NCBI GenBank assembly: GCA_003956705.1
Contig: QZCP01000004.1
Coordinates: forward strand, 1-64,000
Length of the DNA: 64,000 nt
Direction of reading: 5' to 3'
From: Brevipalpus yothersi
Lineage: Eukaryota > Arthropoda > Arachnida > Trombidiformes > Tenuipalpidae
The position numbers were made by a program, and so were the translations under genes. Shown in pieces: positions 1 to 11,215 of the stretch. The notes beneath the pieces are model-generated. The model was not told the origin of the DNA. It was given only the letters and a program-made list of their open reading frames with translations, and did not search any database. How positions within the stretch are numbered: position 1 is the first letter of the stretch; every line of letters begins with the position of its first letter.

Positions 1-95
<95 letters not shown>

Positions 96-119
96 TCTCT
101 CTCTCTTCTCTCTCTCTCC
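1..119. repeat. CT microsatellite at window edge
   Basis: Nearly pure (CT)n for about 84 bases, then CT broken by single extra T residues up to about 119. The repeat runs off the left edge of the window. Confidence 0.95.
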
Positions 120-1248
120 TCCCCAAGACCATCAAGCGATCAGCGCGTATAAGACTGTATACTGTAAGCTGTAAGCTTGGCCAAGCGAATGAAAGTTGAT
201 TATTTTTTATTCTGATCTGTGAGTGTATGTGTATGTGTATGTGTTGTCAGACCTTTTTCAATTGCATGCTCATTTGATTTGAGCAGCATTTCACTTTCGC
301 CAACTTCAATTGTGGAAAGAAAGATTGAAAGCCATCAACACCACAAAACTTTTGTGGGTTCCTTTTTGTTTCTCTTCACTCTCTTCACTTTTGTGGTGTG
401 CCGAGTGTAGTAGTTTGTTTTTGATCCTCCTTGTTTGACTATCCATCCTTGGCTTTGTGTACGGATGTGTGCCTTTCTTGATTTTCCCACTCTTATGGTT
501 CCTCTCATTGTTTTTATCTCCACTCTTAACTAATTGTTGGCCAACCAAACAAACCCCCCTAAACTGTGATCTGTGTGTGCCTTTCAACCTATCCATTGTC
601 AACTTTCCGTTCAATTGCCATTACCAAGAGAAACAAAAAGTGATCAGTGGAAAAGAGAGATCAGAAAACCGAAAGATCAAAGGAGAAAAAGAGAAAGAGA
701 AAGAAAGAGATTGATAGTCAACAACAACTACTTAAGAAACAGATAAACATTTATTGGGTCGCTTCTCCTCCCTTCCTTCCACTAAATAATTGTGATTCAT
801 CACCACTTGTAACTTGATTCGATTTCCAGCTCTTATGTTTTTTTTTCTATGCATTTCATGTAATTCAAGAGATATCGAGAGAAAGAGTGAAAGAGTGAAA
901 GAGAGAGAATGAAATTTCCTGCATGAAATCAACATGTGTCTACTTAGTTTGTTAAGTATTTTTCTACTAGAGAATTGAATGGATTATCAATTATCCTTCA
1001 TCATCTCATTAATTATTGCATCCACTTGTATTATTAACAACAAGCCTTATTGGCCTCACTTCCGATCATAACATTTCCAAGCACCTTCCACCGTTCAAAT
1101 CCGTCCTTGTGAATATATATCTTTCATATCAAAAGTATTAAGTCATCTCCTACAAGCCAGCCAATCAATTAAGTTTACAAACGACGATTACTATGTAATT
1201 ATTTTTCTTCACACTTATACATTATATATTATACATTCTCGCAATCAG
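120..1248. other. Non-coding stretch upstream of the PALS1 exons
   Basis: No convincing coding exon is visible. It contains GT-rich (200-245) and GA-rich (650-710, 880-910) low-complexity sequence. It is probably intron or 5' untranslated sequence of the PALS1 gene, whose first visible coding exon starts out of phase at 1249. Confidence 0.5.
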
Positions 1249-4200
1249 TGGATGCCTATGTCATCGGATCTCGAGCCCGTGAACATCTTCAAAGGCTTAC
1301 TCGTGATTCTAACATAACTCCTCGAGATATTGCTCAACTTTCTCGTATTCTGTGTAAGTTTTTCCAACAATATTCTCTCTCAATTTTCGACATGATTTCC
1401 ACTTAGATAGCCCTGATCCTTGTGAGACATTTTCCCCAAACAGACAATCATGTTGCTTAACTTTTATCAGCTCTCAAGCTGATGAGTTCAGAAAACTCTC
1501 TTCTCACACTCTGATAATATTACAGGCAACACTGAAGATTTTAACCTGCCCAATACCACATCTGATGAGCCACTTTCCAGTAAACCTCTCCAAGATAACT
1601 TTTGTCCAGACCAAGGTCCAATAGTTGTCCACAATTCAGTCAATGTTTCCGATCGTGTAAGCCAATCCCAAGATAGTAACAATAGTGAAACGCCAAATAT
1701 TCCGGTAAGCTCTGAAGTTCGCCTGGTGAAAAGTGGTTCTGGTGAAGGAGACATTGAATATTACGAATTGAGTGACGAAAACATGGAGTTAGTCGAGCTT
1801 AATACAAAAAATTTGTCTTCCGGTCGGGTATATCATCGTGAGGTTCCTGTCGATGTGCCGGAATCATTTGTTGGAGTAGTTAAGCAGCATCCCCGCTATC
1901 CACCGCCAACTTCATCAAATCCAAATGCATCTAATACAGATACCACCTCTAAAAAGGCCAAATCAGCTGCCGTTCCCTCTAAAGCAATGACTGAAAAACT
2001 GAGAAAATACTCGGAAGAGATAAATAAGAAGAAAGCTGGAGAAGAATTTTTGCGATCAAGTTTGAGAGGAAGTAAAAAACTTCAACAATTGGAGCAACAA
2101 AAGAAAGCCAATGAAGAGCCTGCTATGTGCTTTGCGACCAATGCTGCCTTTGAGGGTGATGAAGTTTCTGAACATAATGAAGGTAAAATTGCTTGCCACC
2201 TTGCTTTTGTGTGTCTGTGGAATTTTTTTTTCTTCATAATCTCATTGTTTCCCTAATATCTCTTGTAGTCTTGACCAGTATTGACCTCACTCCAATACTG
2301 GATAGGGTGATCGATAAATTGGATGATACCCAAAGAGAAATCATAACCAGAACAGACTTAAAAAAGTTAATCGCCATATATAACAATGTAATGCAACAAA
2401 AACAGAAACATCACTCTATACCCTCACTCGATTCTCCTGCTGGCGATCTCATTCAAGAAATTATCCGCCTTTTACAACAGGTATGATATTACACTCACTA
2501 TAAATAGCTTTCTCTTCCTTTATTTTTTTCCTGCCTCTCCAAATTAACATCACTTGTTTGACCTTCTACTGACGATAATTTCTTTCCGTTTCCAGTACCC
2601 ACCGATTGGTGAAGCAGCTGAACTCCTAGAAATTCTTACCAGATTTGAACTTGAAGGGTTGTGCTTTGCCTTTGATAAAATCATCACTACTGTCAGAGAC
2701 CTGAATATTGCTACTCTAGATGCGGCTCAGACTGGAGCAGAGAAAGAAGGTGAGACATCACTCGTCATAATGTCTGCTCATTTGACTCTTAAATTCTCTG
2801 TTATCGTTCTTATCTAGTGAGCAAGCTTGATACCGATGAACTTCTTGGTACTGATTTGGATTCTTGCCGGATTGTTCGCATTGAGAAAGCGTCCTGTGAA
2901 CCACTTGGGGCTACTGTAAGAAATGAGCCTGATGGTTGTGTGATCATTGGTCGAATTGTTAAAGGAGGAGCAGCAGAGAAATCTGGCCTACTTCATGAGG
3001 GAGATGAAATTTTAGAAGTGAATGGTATCGAAATGAAAGGACGCAATGTAAATCAAGTTTGTGATCTTTTGAGTGAAATGACTGGTAAGTTCAAATTTTC
3101 TTTGGAATATTTCTCCTTTTAAATGAATTTTAATTTCAATTTCTTTTATAGGTACTCTATCATTTCTGATCGCCCCGAAAGAGCAACCACAGAAAAATGC
3201 TCGAAATGCTCATATGGTCTATTTGAAAGCTCTCTTTGATTATGATCCAGAGGATGATGTTTATATTCCATGCCGAGAATTGGGAATTTGTTTTGCTAAA
3301 GGTAGAGATTGTTTTGTCTTCCTCCAAATTTGTCAGTTTCTGATTCGAATTGTTCTTTTAGGTGATATTCTTCATGTAATTGATCAATCTGATTCTAATT
3401 GGTGGCAAGCTTATCGGGACGGTGAACAAGACCAGTCCCTGGCTGGTCTCATCCCATCAATCAATTTTCAGCTACAGTAAGGCTTTTTGATTACTTATAG
3501 TTTCAAATTTTTCACCTCGCACTCTCGGAATTTTCTCCCCAGGCGTGAAGCAATGCAGCAATCAATGTTTCTTGATAGTAACAGCACTTCTGCTCGTAAT
3601 TATAAGAACCAAGCCAATAAGAAAACTTCTGCATCTTCTATCCTTTTCAATTGTGGGAAGAGGTCTCATAGCCGTAGGAAGAAGAGTAAGAAGTCCATGG
3701 GTAAGTTTTTTGTTTGAACTTCGATAGCAAAATTTTTTCACGGTTAATTTTTACCCTCTAGGAATGGGTTTGGGAAGTGACGAAGTTCTTACTTACGAGG
3801 AAGTTACACTCTACTATCCACGAGCAAATATCAAGGTAAACTTTCTCAAATAAAATTTTAGCCAAATAGTAATCATCCCATCTCATTTACATTTCTATTT
3901 CTAGCGGCCAATAATTTTAATAGGTCCTACAAATATTGGTCGGCATGAGTTGCGTCAAAAATTGATGCTCGACACCGAGAGATTTGCTGCCGCCGTTCCT
4001 CACACTTCTCGACAACGTAAGGATGGTGAAATCAATGGAGTTGATTATCATTTCATCTCAAGACAAGCCTTCGAACAGGACATCAAAGATGGTGAGATCC
4101 TTAGTTTTGTAATTTTGTGCATTTAATCGATTGATTATATTATATTATATTATATTCTCTCTTTCTCTTCTAAAGGCAAATTCGTGGAACACGGACAGTA

Positions 4201-4686
4201 TGAGAAGAATTATTATGGCACATCTCTTGCCGCGATTGAAGCAGTTGTGCAATCTGGCAAGATTTGTGTTCTCAATATGCATGTACAATCTATTCCAATC
4301 TTAAGACAAGGCCATGCTGGTAATTTTTTGCTATTCTTTTCCACAAATCCGTGAAACCAACTAAATTTCTCGTCTCTATCTTTCTCTTAGGTGCCAAACT
4401 GAAGCCATACTTTGTTTTTGTTGCCCCTCCTACTCAAATTGATCGCTTAAGAAAACTAATTTCCACCACCCACAAGGGACAAGAGGGTCATCAGCTATCC
4501 CCAGGTGAACTGCAGTCCATAATAGACGAAGCTAGAGATATTGAAGCCAGATTTGGGCACTATTTTGATAAAGTTTTACCAATAACCGATATTGATAGGG
4601 CTTATCAAGAGCTATTGCGTGAAATAAACGCACTCGAAAGAGAACCTCAATACATTCCAAGCATTTGGAGTGAAACCAAGGGATGA
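1249..4686 (+). CDS. sdt: PALS1/MPP5-type MAGUK (Stardust orthologue), 5' end missing
   Basis: Apical polarity scaffold; in animals it binds the Crumbs tail and PATJ at epithelial junctions. Twelve exons join in phase: 1249-1353, 1526-2182, 2269-2480, 2596-2749, 2818-3084, 3152-3301, 3362-3476, 3543-3700, 3762-3835, 3905-4091, 4176-4319, 4391-4686 (TGA). They give about 838 codons. Domains in order: a low-complexity N-terminal region (large exon 2), an L27 pair (exons 3-4, LTPILDRVIDKLDD), a PDZ domain (exon 5, LGATVRNEPDG and KGGAAEKSGLLHEGDEILEV), an SH3 domain (exons 6-7, LKALFDYDPEDD and SNWWQAYRDG), a basic hook (exon 8) and a guanylate-kinase-like domain (exons 9-12, RPIILIGPTNIGRHELRQK, AAVPHTSRQRKDGE). 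The PDZ, SH3 and GUK sequences follow human PALS1 closely. The first visible exon begins with two bases of a split codon, so at least one upstream coding exon lies elsewhere, possibly outside the window. Confidence 0.93.
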
Positions 4687-5277
4687 AAGTGAAAATTGTT
4701 CAATAGGTAGTCTAAATATAACATTGCATTACACAATTACACTTTCTAGATGAGCGCCCCTAAAAAATCACTCCATACCTTCCAACATTTCTTCTAAAAG
4801 TATTTAAATTATCCTCTTTTAAAAACCACTCATGAATCCATGTCATCAAGATGTTGATGGTTGTTCTCTCCACAAATCATGATAAACGAAAATGAATTTT
4901 TTTACTGAAAAGCATGAGAATAATTCAATCAATTGGACTGTAAATAAGCCAATTTTTCTCGTTCTTGATAATGATAGTTGATATCATCGATCATTAGATA
5001 TCAAATGAATGACAAATTCATCATATGTTTGATGAAAAATAGTTCATAAATGATTAAAAAACTGAAATTAATCTTCGAACATCTCAAAAAAGTGATTATC
5101 GGAATATAGTCTTTAAAGAACCTTAATGCACCTCAGGTTAAGTGTGCAGTAAAATTCTTCAGTATTCTCAAACCTATCATCTGAATAATTTCGAGTTTGG
5201 TACACTCCGAGATGATTTTGTTCTAATAATGTTGTGTGATGTGGAGTATTTTTGTATAGAATTTTCGGCAGTTTTTT
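4687..5277. other. Convergent intergenic gap, PALS1 to tetraspanin
   Basis: About 590 bases between two converging 3' ends. It is AT-rich and should hold both 3' UTRs. I see no ORF or RNA gene. Confidence 0.5.
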
Positions 5278-6328
5278 TCAGTCATCAAGCTCACTATGTC
5301 TGATTGCGCAAAACAGAGAGATGGCCGAAACAATGCAAAGAAATTCGAATATTGCAGCAACACCATTCAAACCCAATGCAACTCCTCCACGTAGGTCATA
5401 GAATCTTCCCAAAACTCGGCCACAGCCCTAGGATGAGAGTGGATTTAATCGAAAAGATCAAAACTTCCAGGATTAATTTCTACTCACCTCTTGATTGATA
5501 AAGTTTGCTTGCTCTCGATAGCATGATACTGGAACTTCTAGACCATACCTATGATAGTCATTAAAATTTTCCGCTCCACAGCACTTTAACTAAAATTGAA
5601 TAACAAAGAAGAAAATAAGAAGAATCCAAGAAATATAAATGATTCTCACCTTGACTTGTATGAAATCAAGAATTTCTCTTGATCGATCAGAAAACTGTCT
5701 TTGTTGTATGTGAATCAAAATTTGCTGTGTGACATACCATTCTAACTGTAAAATGAGTGGTAACATGAGCTTTTTTGATAATCTTCTCTTCAGGATAGAA
5801 TGCTTACCCTATCTCCAAAGCCATGAGTTGCTGAGAGAACAATTCCAGCAATGGCGAGAGCAATTAAAATACCCATCATTATGATATACTGTACAGAAAA
5901 GTCAGATAAGTATCAAGTCACTATTGTATGAGTTTCGTTCGTTCGAATTCACTTACTGTGGCAAGTTTACACGTTGAATTGGTCAATACTCCACAGCATC
6001 CGACAAATGAGAAAATTACTATGGTAAGTCCTCCAAACATCATGATCCAGCCGACGTTCATAAAATTATCGGTATCAATGTACAAAGTAGGCTCGTACAT
6101 CTTTGGATCAATTCTGAACCACATTCCTATTCCAATGAGCGTCATTCCCGTACACTGTATTGTTTGTTTGTGAATGAATATTCGAATGATGGCAAAACTC
6201 AAAGAATTACCGAAATAAATCATGAAAAATTTGCCAATAAAATCGGCACAAACACTCACCCATAAGATAAAATTGAAAAAGATGAGGCAAACTTTCAGAC
6301 AAGAGAAGTATTGAACAGAGTAGCCCAT
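5278..6328 (-). CDS. Tetraspanin
   Basis: Four-pass membrane organiser of the tetraspanin family. Six exons on the minus strand: 6328-6260, 6154-5957, 5888-5808, 5745-5650, 5589-5488, 5427-5278 (TGA), giving 231 residues. The ATG at 6328 opens MGYSVQYFSCLKVCLIFFN, a typical cytoplasmic N-terminus leading into TM1. TM2 contains VGWIMMFGGLTIVIFSFVGC followed by a CCG, and TM3 is in exon 3 (MMGILIALAIAGIVL). The large extracellular loop (exons 4-6) carries the diagnostic CCG (LKCCGAENFN) plus two later cysteines (PVSC and GCG), a four-cysteine loop. TM4 is in exon 6, with a short tail ending SELDD. Size and phase-0 introns suit the family. I cannot assign a named subfamily member. Confidence 0.92.
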
Positions 6329-7151
6329 CTCTGATGCTACTCTTTCAGTTCTTCTCTCTGCTGAAAACTTTTCTGACGAAATGATGAAAGATTTTGTTAA
6401 ACTTATCCTATTGTAAATTTAAAATACACAAAATTTTTGATAAACGATCAACTGGACAAAAACATGAGTCAATTGATAATCCACTGATTCAACTTTGACC
6501 GACGAAAGTGATGGCGAATGTGAAAGGGGATCAGTTCCGTGTTAGTTCATCGAACGCTGTCTTGTACTCTGGGCCTGCATTCGGGGAAGACAGTTGCAAT
6601 TTTCAAGTGACTTGCAATTATTTTTCATTCGTGATCAGTCATCACCGACCATGGTTCTTTTCTTTCACATCATTTCTTCTCAGAAAAAATTGTTTCCATC
6701 ATGCTAGTTTATCAGCACAATCAACTTCGCTGAATAAATCATATCCCTGGATATAGCGCACAACCTACATGAGCTTCCGGGACTACATGATGGGTCATTG
6801 TAAATGAACAGTGAATACAGATTATGGACGACCTGGCTTGATCTTTGCCCATAAATATAAGAGATATAAAGGCGATTATATAAATCCAAATGTTTTCTTG
6901 AGCGAAAATTCAATTTTTTTCTTGAGGCATCTTTTTTCAACAGTGCGTCTTGATTACTTCTCTGGAAGTAACAAAATCTAATTGAAAAATATGTCACGAA
7001 TTTTTGCTATCAGTTCTTAAGAATTTTCTGTAAGCTTTCACCACAAGTCAGCTTTGATGGTTATTTCAATTCCGAGAAGTTTACCTCTAAATTTGAACCT
7101 CTTGAAAAGTTTTTTCCCGTAAATTGGTTGTACAAAATTATGGTTCACTTA
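6329..7151. other. Intergenic, no gene seen
   Basis: About 820 bases between the tetraspanin start and the left end of the Tc1-like element. Only short unsupported reading frames are present. The tetraspanin promoter should lie at its left end. Confidence 0.5.
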
Positions 7152-7177
7152 CAGTCAAAGCAAAATGAGACCATACA
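7152..7177 (+). repeat. Left terminal inverted repeat of Tc1-like element
   Basis: 26 bases starting CAGTCAAAG, preceded by TA. It pairs with 8009-8034 with two mismatches. Confidence 0.9.
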
Positions 7178-7312
7178 CTGGTCAATATGAGAAGAACACG
7201 AATCAAAATGAGACCAACAGTCGAGGTCGAGAAATTGTCCTTGTTGTCTCGAGTCAAAATGAATGAAACAGTAGTCAATATCGGTTAAAAATTAATCAAA
7301 ATGAGAGCAACA

Positions 7313-7819
7313 TCAGTTTTCTATCATAGCTTCCTGAATACATCGCGGGATATATTTCATCATGTGTGTATAGTAATTCATACATTCCTGTGGACTGATC
7401 ATTTGAGATGCTAGCTCAACTCCTCTGAAAACTTCTTCATGATCTGATGGTTTGAATTTTTTCACGTAGTGTTTCAACTGATTGAAAAGGTTTTCGATAG
7501 GGTTCAGGAAGGGCGAATATGGAGGCAGGAAAACTATTTGATGAGAGGTTGAGGTGATTAAATTTTCTACTAGTTGTGCATGATGAAATAGAACATTGTC
7601 CATCACAATATAAGCATCTGAAATTGATGATGACTCGAGATAAGAAATGAATTCTTTCAAATATTCGATGAATGATTCGGTACCATAGGCTCGCTCTTTG
7701 CATTCGTAAAAGAACAAACTTTCACAATTCATCGCAGCACAAATTGAATAAGCTCTACCTCGAACAGCTTGAACGGGAACGTTTGCTCTTCCACCTTTCT
7801 TGGACCATCCATAGTTCAT
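7313..7819 (-). pseudogene. Truncated DDE transposase (IS630/Tc1-like)
   Basis: A 168-residue open frame from an ATG at 7819, matching the C-terminal half of a DDE_3/IS630-type transposase. Visible features are IVMDNVLFHH, carrying the second catalytic aspartate, and FLPPYSPFLNPIENLFNQLK, carrying the third acidic residue (the E of NPIEN). The frame stays open for about 30 codons upstream without an ATG (through KKTIRRGQKFGINS), but the usual FIDE-type block with the first aspartate is not there and no helix-turn-helix DNA-binding half is present. Full-length relatives have about 340 residues. It should be catalytically dead, which agrees with the shortened element around it. Confidence 0.88.
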
Positions 7820-8008
7820 CGAATTTATACCAAATTTTTGACCTCTTCTTATCGTTTTTTTAGAGAAGAAAAAGTGTTTGTCTCTTTTTGAGTCATGTTC
7901 CTCAGAAAATGAACAGTGTTTGGTTCATTTTGACTCCATCGGTGACCTGACCTAGGTGCTCAAGGATGTTCTTCTCATTTTGATGAGTGTTGTCTAGATT
8001 TTGATAAA

Positions 8009-8034
8009 TGTATGGTCTCATTTTAGTTTGACTG
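8009..8034 (-). repeat. Right terminal inverted repeat of Tc1-like element
   Basis: 26 bases whose reverse complement starts CAGTCAAAC. It is followed by TA at 8035-8036. Confidence 0.9.
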
Positions 8035-8036
8035 TA

Positions 8037-8723
8037 TAAGATTTATCATGATCTTTTTTTCTTTTTAATTGCCTGGATAAGATAAGCTCGAGCTCCTCCA
8101 GAAATTTTTGAATCATCTCAGTGTTTAAGCTCGGTTTATTAAAAATTGCTCTATTTGCTTACAAAGCCTCATAGTAAACCAATAGATTCAGAAACTTCCA
8201 TCTGGATGCCTTACCACTTGACTTGCTGATCAATCTATTCACTATAGAATGCTAGAAATGCTAGAAATTGTCAGTTGTATCTCTTGTCACGAATGTAATT
8301 ATTCCCACTATGTGGACCACTTGAGCTTCATGAATCATAGGTTTTGAATGAAAACACTCATAATGAATGTGATCTGGCTGCAAAAAAATCTGTTCCGTTG
8401 GAAGAACTCAGTTCAGCTGGCAAATAACCGTTAAGCAACCAAAACAGGTTCAGATTACAGACTGGTGAGGTCATTTTCTTCATAACAAAATAACGTGGCA
8501 GATTCGGTTTGTTGTCGTTGGATAAGAAAATTATCTACTGATCAACTTTTTGAGCTTCATCCTCTGATGTTTTCTAGTATATCTATCACTAGCTTCCGAT
8601 GGTAGAGAGCTGATAGCGAAATGTGAGCTGGTACAGCGTCAATGATTACCCGGAAGAAGTGAATCCATCAATTGCGTGTCTATGTTTGTGTCTCTCTCTC
8701 TCTCTTAAATTTTTATAATTGGA
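8037..8723. other. Intergenic, upstream of the MFSD10-type gene
   Basis: About 690 bases with no supported ORF. A short CT tract (8691-8705) lies just before the transporter ATG. Promoter elements of that gene are expected here, but I recognise none. Confidence 0.45.
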
Positions 8724-10568
8724 ATGAATCGCTCCTGTTACACAGTTTTCACTTCACTTATTCTAGATCTTTTAGGGTTCACAATTATTTTACCTCTGAT
8801 CCCTTCTCTTCTGGACTATTACCAATCACATGATCAGGTAAGCGATTTCCCAAAAGCTTCCATCAAGTGCAATGAGGGAGAAGAAAAAAAAGTTTTAGCT
8901 AACGTTTGCAAAACTTTTATCTCTTTCTCTCTCTACAGAGTGGCTGGTATTCATGGTGGGATAGCAGAGTTGATACAATTCGCCAATACCTACATGTGCC
9001 AAGTGAACATAACAAAGTTTTATTCGCCGGGCTGATTGGATCATGGTTCTCATTTCTTCAATTTGCATGTTCACCCTTCATCGGTGCCTTATCGGACGTA
9101 TTTGGTCGCCGATCTACTCTGATCGGATGTCTGTTGGGCACGATAATTTCTTACATCCTATGGATGTGTTCAGGAAATTCTTTCTTCCTGTTCTTTGCCT
9201 CGAGAACAATTGGAGGACTTAGTAAAGGCAACATCAGTCTATGTACTGCCATTATGACAGACCTTTCGTCGATCGCTGATCGAACAAAAGGAATGGCCCT
9301 GATTGGAATCTCATTTTCTATCGGCTTCATCTTTGGTCCTCTGATTGGCGCCTATTTTTCATACTTGTCCAAAAATTCTAGCATTATTTCGATCTCGATT
9401 TTGCCTCAGAATGCATTCATGTATCCAGCAGCATTCGCGACCATTTTAGCTATCTTGAATCTAATTTTTGTAATAAGCTCGTTAGAAGAATCGCTACCAA
9501 AGGCTCAAAGGGTGAGTTGAGTTGTTCTGATATAGTGTTCAGACAATCTGATTAACAATAGGACTCTGCTGTTCTCGGGCTCATGAAGATTTTTCCTTTC
9601 AAATTTATAGTTACCTTCTATTGGATATGGAATTTCAAGAGCTCTTAATTTTGTCAATCCTTTATCTCTCTTCCGATTCAAGCCAGTTCAGGGAATAACT
9701 GATAAAGGTAGTATCATAGAATACTTGTATGAATTCTCGGATAGATTTTTTATCATGGAAACATTTCTATTCACAGAAAGAAAAGATCTCGGTGAAATTG
9801 GGACAATATATTTTCTCTTTCTATTCCTCTACTCTGGTCTGGAATATACTCTAACTTTCTTGACTCATCAACGTTTTGAATATACTAGGTATTGATAAAC
9901 GTAGAGTGTTTTGAAGATTCATCCTGATTTACTTCTTGATGAGTTTTGATGATTTATGCGAGTCTGTTTTCACTCCAATAGGATGCAACAAGCGACAATG
10001 TTTCTTTTCAATGGCATATTGATGACTCTATTGCAAGGAGGATACGTAAGACGTCTTGCTCCTGGAAAAGAACTTCAAACTGTGATAAATGTAAGTTTGT
10101 CGTCGTTATTTACATATCTTACCTGACGAATCGTTTTACTTTCCAGGGACTCAAGGCAATCATTCCATCATTCATTTTTATTGGTCTTGCAACGACTCAA
10201 TTATATTTCTATTCAGCTCTATCTCTTTACGCCTTCTCATCGGCAACTGTTGTCCCTTGCTTGACTACTTTGGCCTCATCGAAAGGTCCATCAGATCAGA
10301 AAGGAACTATTTTGGGAACTTTCAGATCTCTTGGTGCCTTAGCTAGAGCATTTGGACCTCTTGTCTCTGCATTCGGTAAGCCGCAAGAGAATAGATTCTT
10401 CTTTATTGAACTGATGGTGTAACTAAATTCAAATATCCTACAATTCACTTAGGTTACTGGACTTTTGGTGGCACGTACAGTTACTGTGTTGGTGGAATTT
10501 TATTGATATTACCCCTTCTTCGATCATGGGCATTGGAGAAGCAAACAAAAGTCAAAAAATCGGTTTGA
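8724..10568 (+). CDS. MFSD10: Major facilitator transporter, MFSD10 (TETRAN) type
   Basis: Twelve-pass major facilitator superfamily transporter; the vertebrate relative MFSD10 is described as an organic anion carrier. Seven exons: 8724-8837, 8939-9511, 9611-9707, 9777-9888, 9982-10090, 10147-10375, 10453-10568 (TGA), giving 449 residues. It starts MNRSCYTVFTSLILDLLGFT. Exon 2 contains LFAGLIGSWFSFLQFACSP and the MFS loop motif GALSDVFGRR, then SRTIGGLSKGNISLCTAIM. Exon 4 has FLYSGLEYTLTFLTHQRF and exon 6 has KGTILGTFRSLGALARAFGP; both are close to the human MFSD10 sequence as I know it. The exon 3 acceptor was placed at 9610 because the upstream AG choice reads into a stop. All phases then agree. 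Confidence 0.92.
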
Positions 10569-11215
10569 GTTACCGATCCATCTTGTTATTTCAAGCCACT
10601 CCAGTGAATGAAATGGCAAGGCATCTAAAAGATCCACTCTAATGGAAAAGAATACTCTAAAAAAGCGCGTCTGAATTGCTCACACACACAACGTGTGATA
10701 ATACTTTTATCCGAAATTCTGATGATTGAGATCAGTCTTAGGAGTAAAACAAAGTCGAATATAAACTTGAGGCTTTCAGCTTGCCATGGCGGTTGAGAAG
10801 GAATCACAATGATTTTCATGTAGTGATTCAGATGCATTTCAAGTTATACGCTTGAATCGAAAAAATGAGCTGAATCACTACTGAATGAATTTTGGTATCA
10901 CAAGATTGAGATAGTTTTCCTACTCAAGTTTATGTTTTGTGTCCCTATGTTGGCTCAGACGCTATAATGTTTAGGAATCATGATTGGTCAGAGACAACTC
11001 TTGAGCTCACATTTAATTTTGTACAAAACATGATTCCATGCTTCACTGTTTCATGGAATTACACTATCAGAGATTCTCATAAAAAGCTTGAATCCTCAAG
11101 TCTATTAACAGTTAAAACAAAAATGGATATTAAAAAAAGAAGTTCATATCCATTTCATTCAATTCGAGTGCATAAAAACTTTTAAGCATAAAATACACTA
11201 AGGCTTTAAGACCAA
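10569..11215. other. Convergent intergenic gap, MFSD10 to MyD88
   Basis: About 650 bases between two converging 3' ends. No ORF or RNA gene that I can support. Confidence 0.5.

Larger units (their letters stand above)
7152..8034 (-). mobile_element. Deleted Tc1/mariner-like DNA transposon
   Basis: An 883-bp element bounded by 26-bp terminal inverted repeats that match at 24 of 26 positions (7152-7177 and 8009-8034). Each end begins CAGTCAAA and is flanked by TA (7150-7151 and 8035-8036), the target duplication of IS630/Tc1/mariner elements. The motif TCAAAATGAG and variants recur inside both ends (about 7160, 7183, 7203, 7254, 7297 on the left; inverted at about 7922, 7976 and 8014 on the right). 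The interior codes only the C-terminal half of a transposase, so this copy is a non-autonomous remnant. Full Tc1-type elements are usually 1.2-1.7 kb. Confidence 0.88.
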
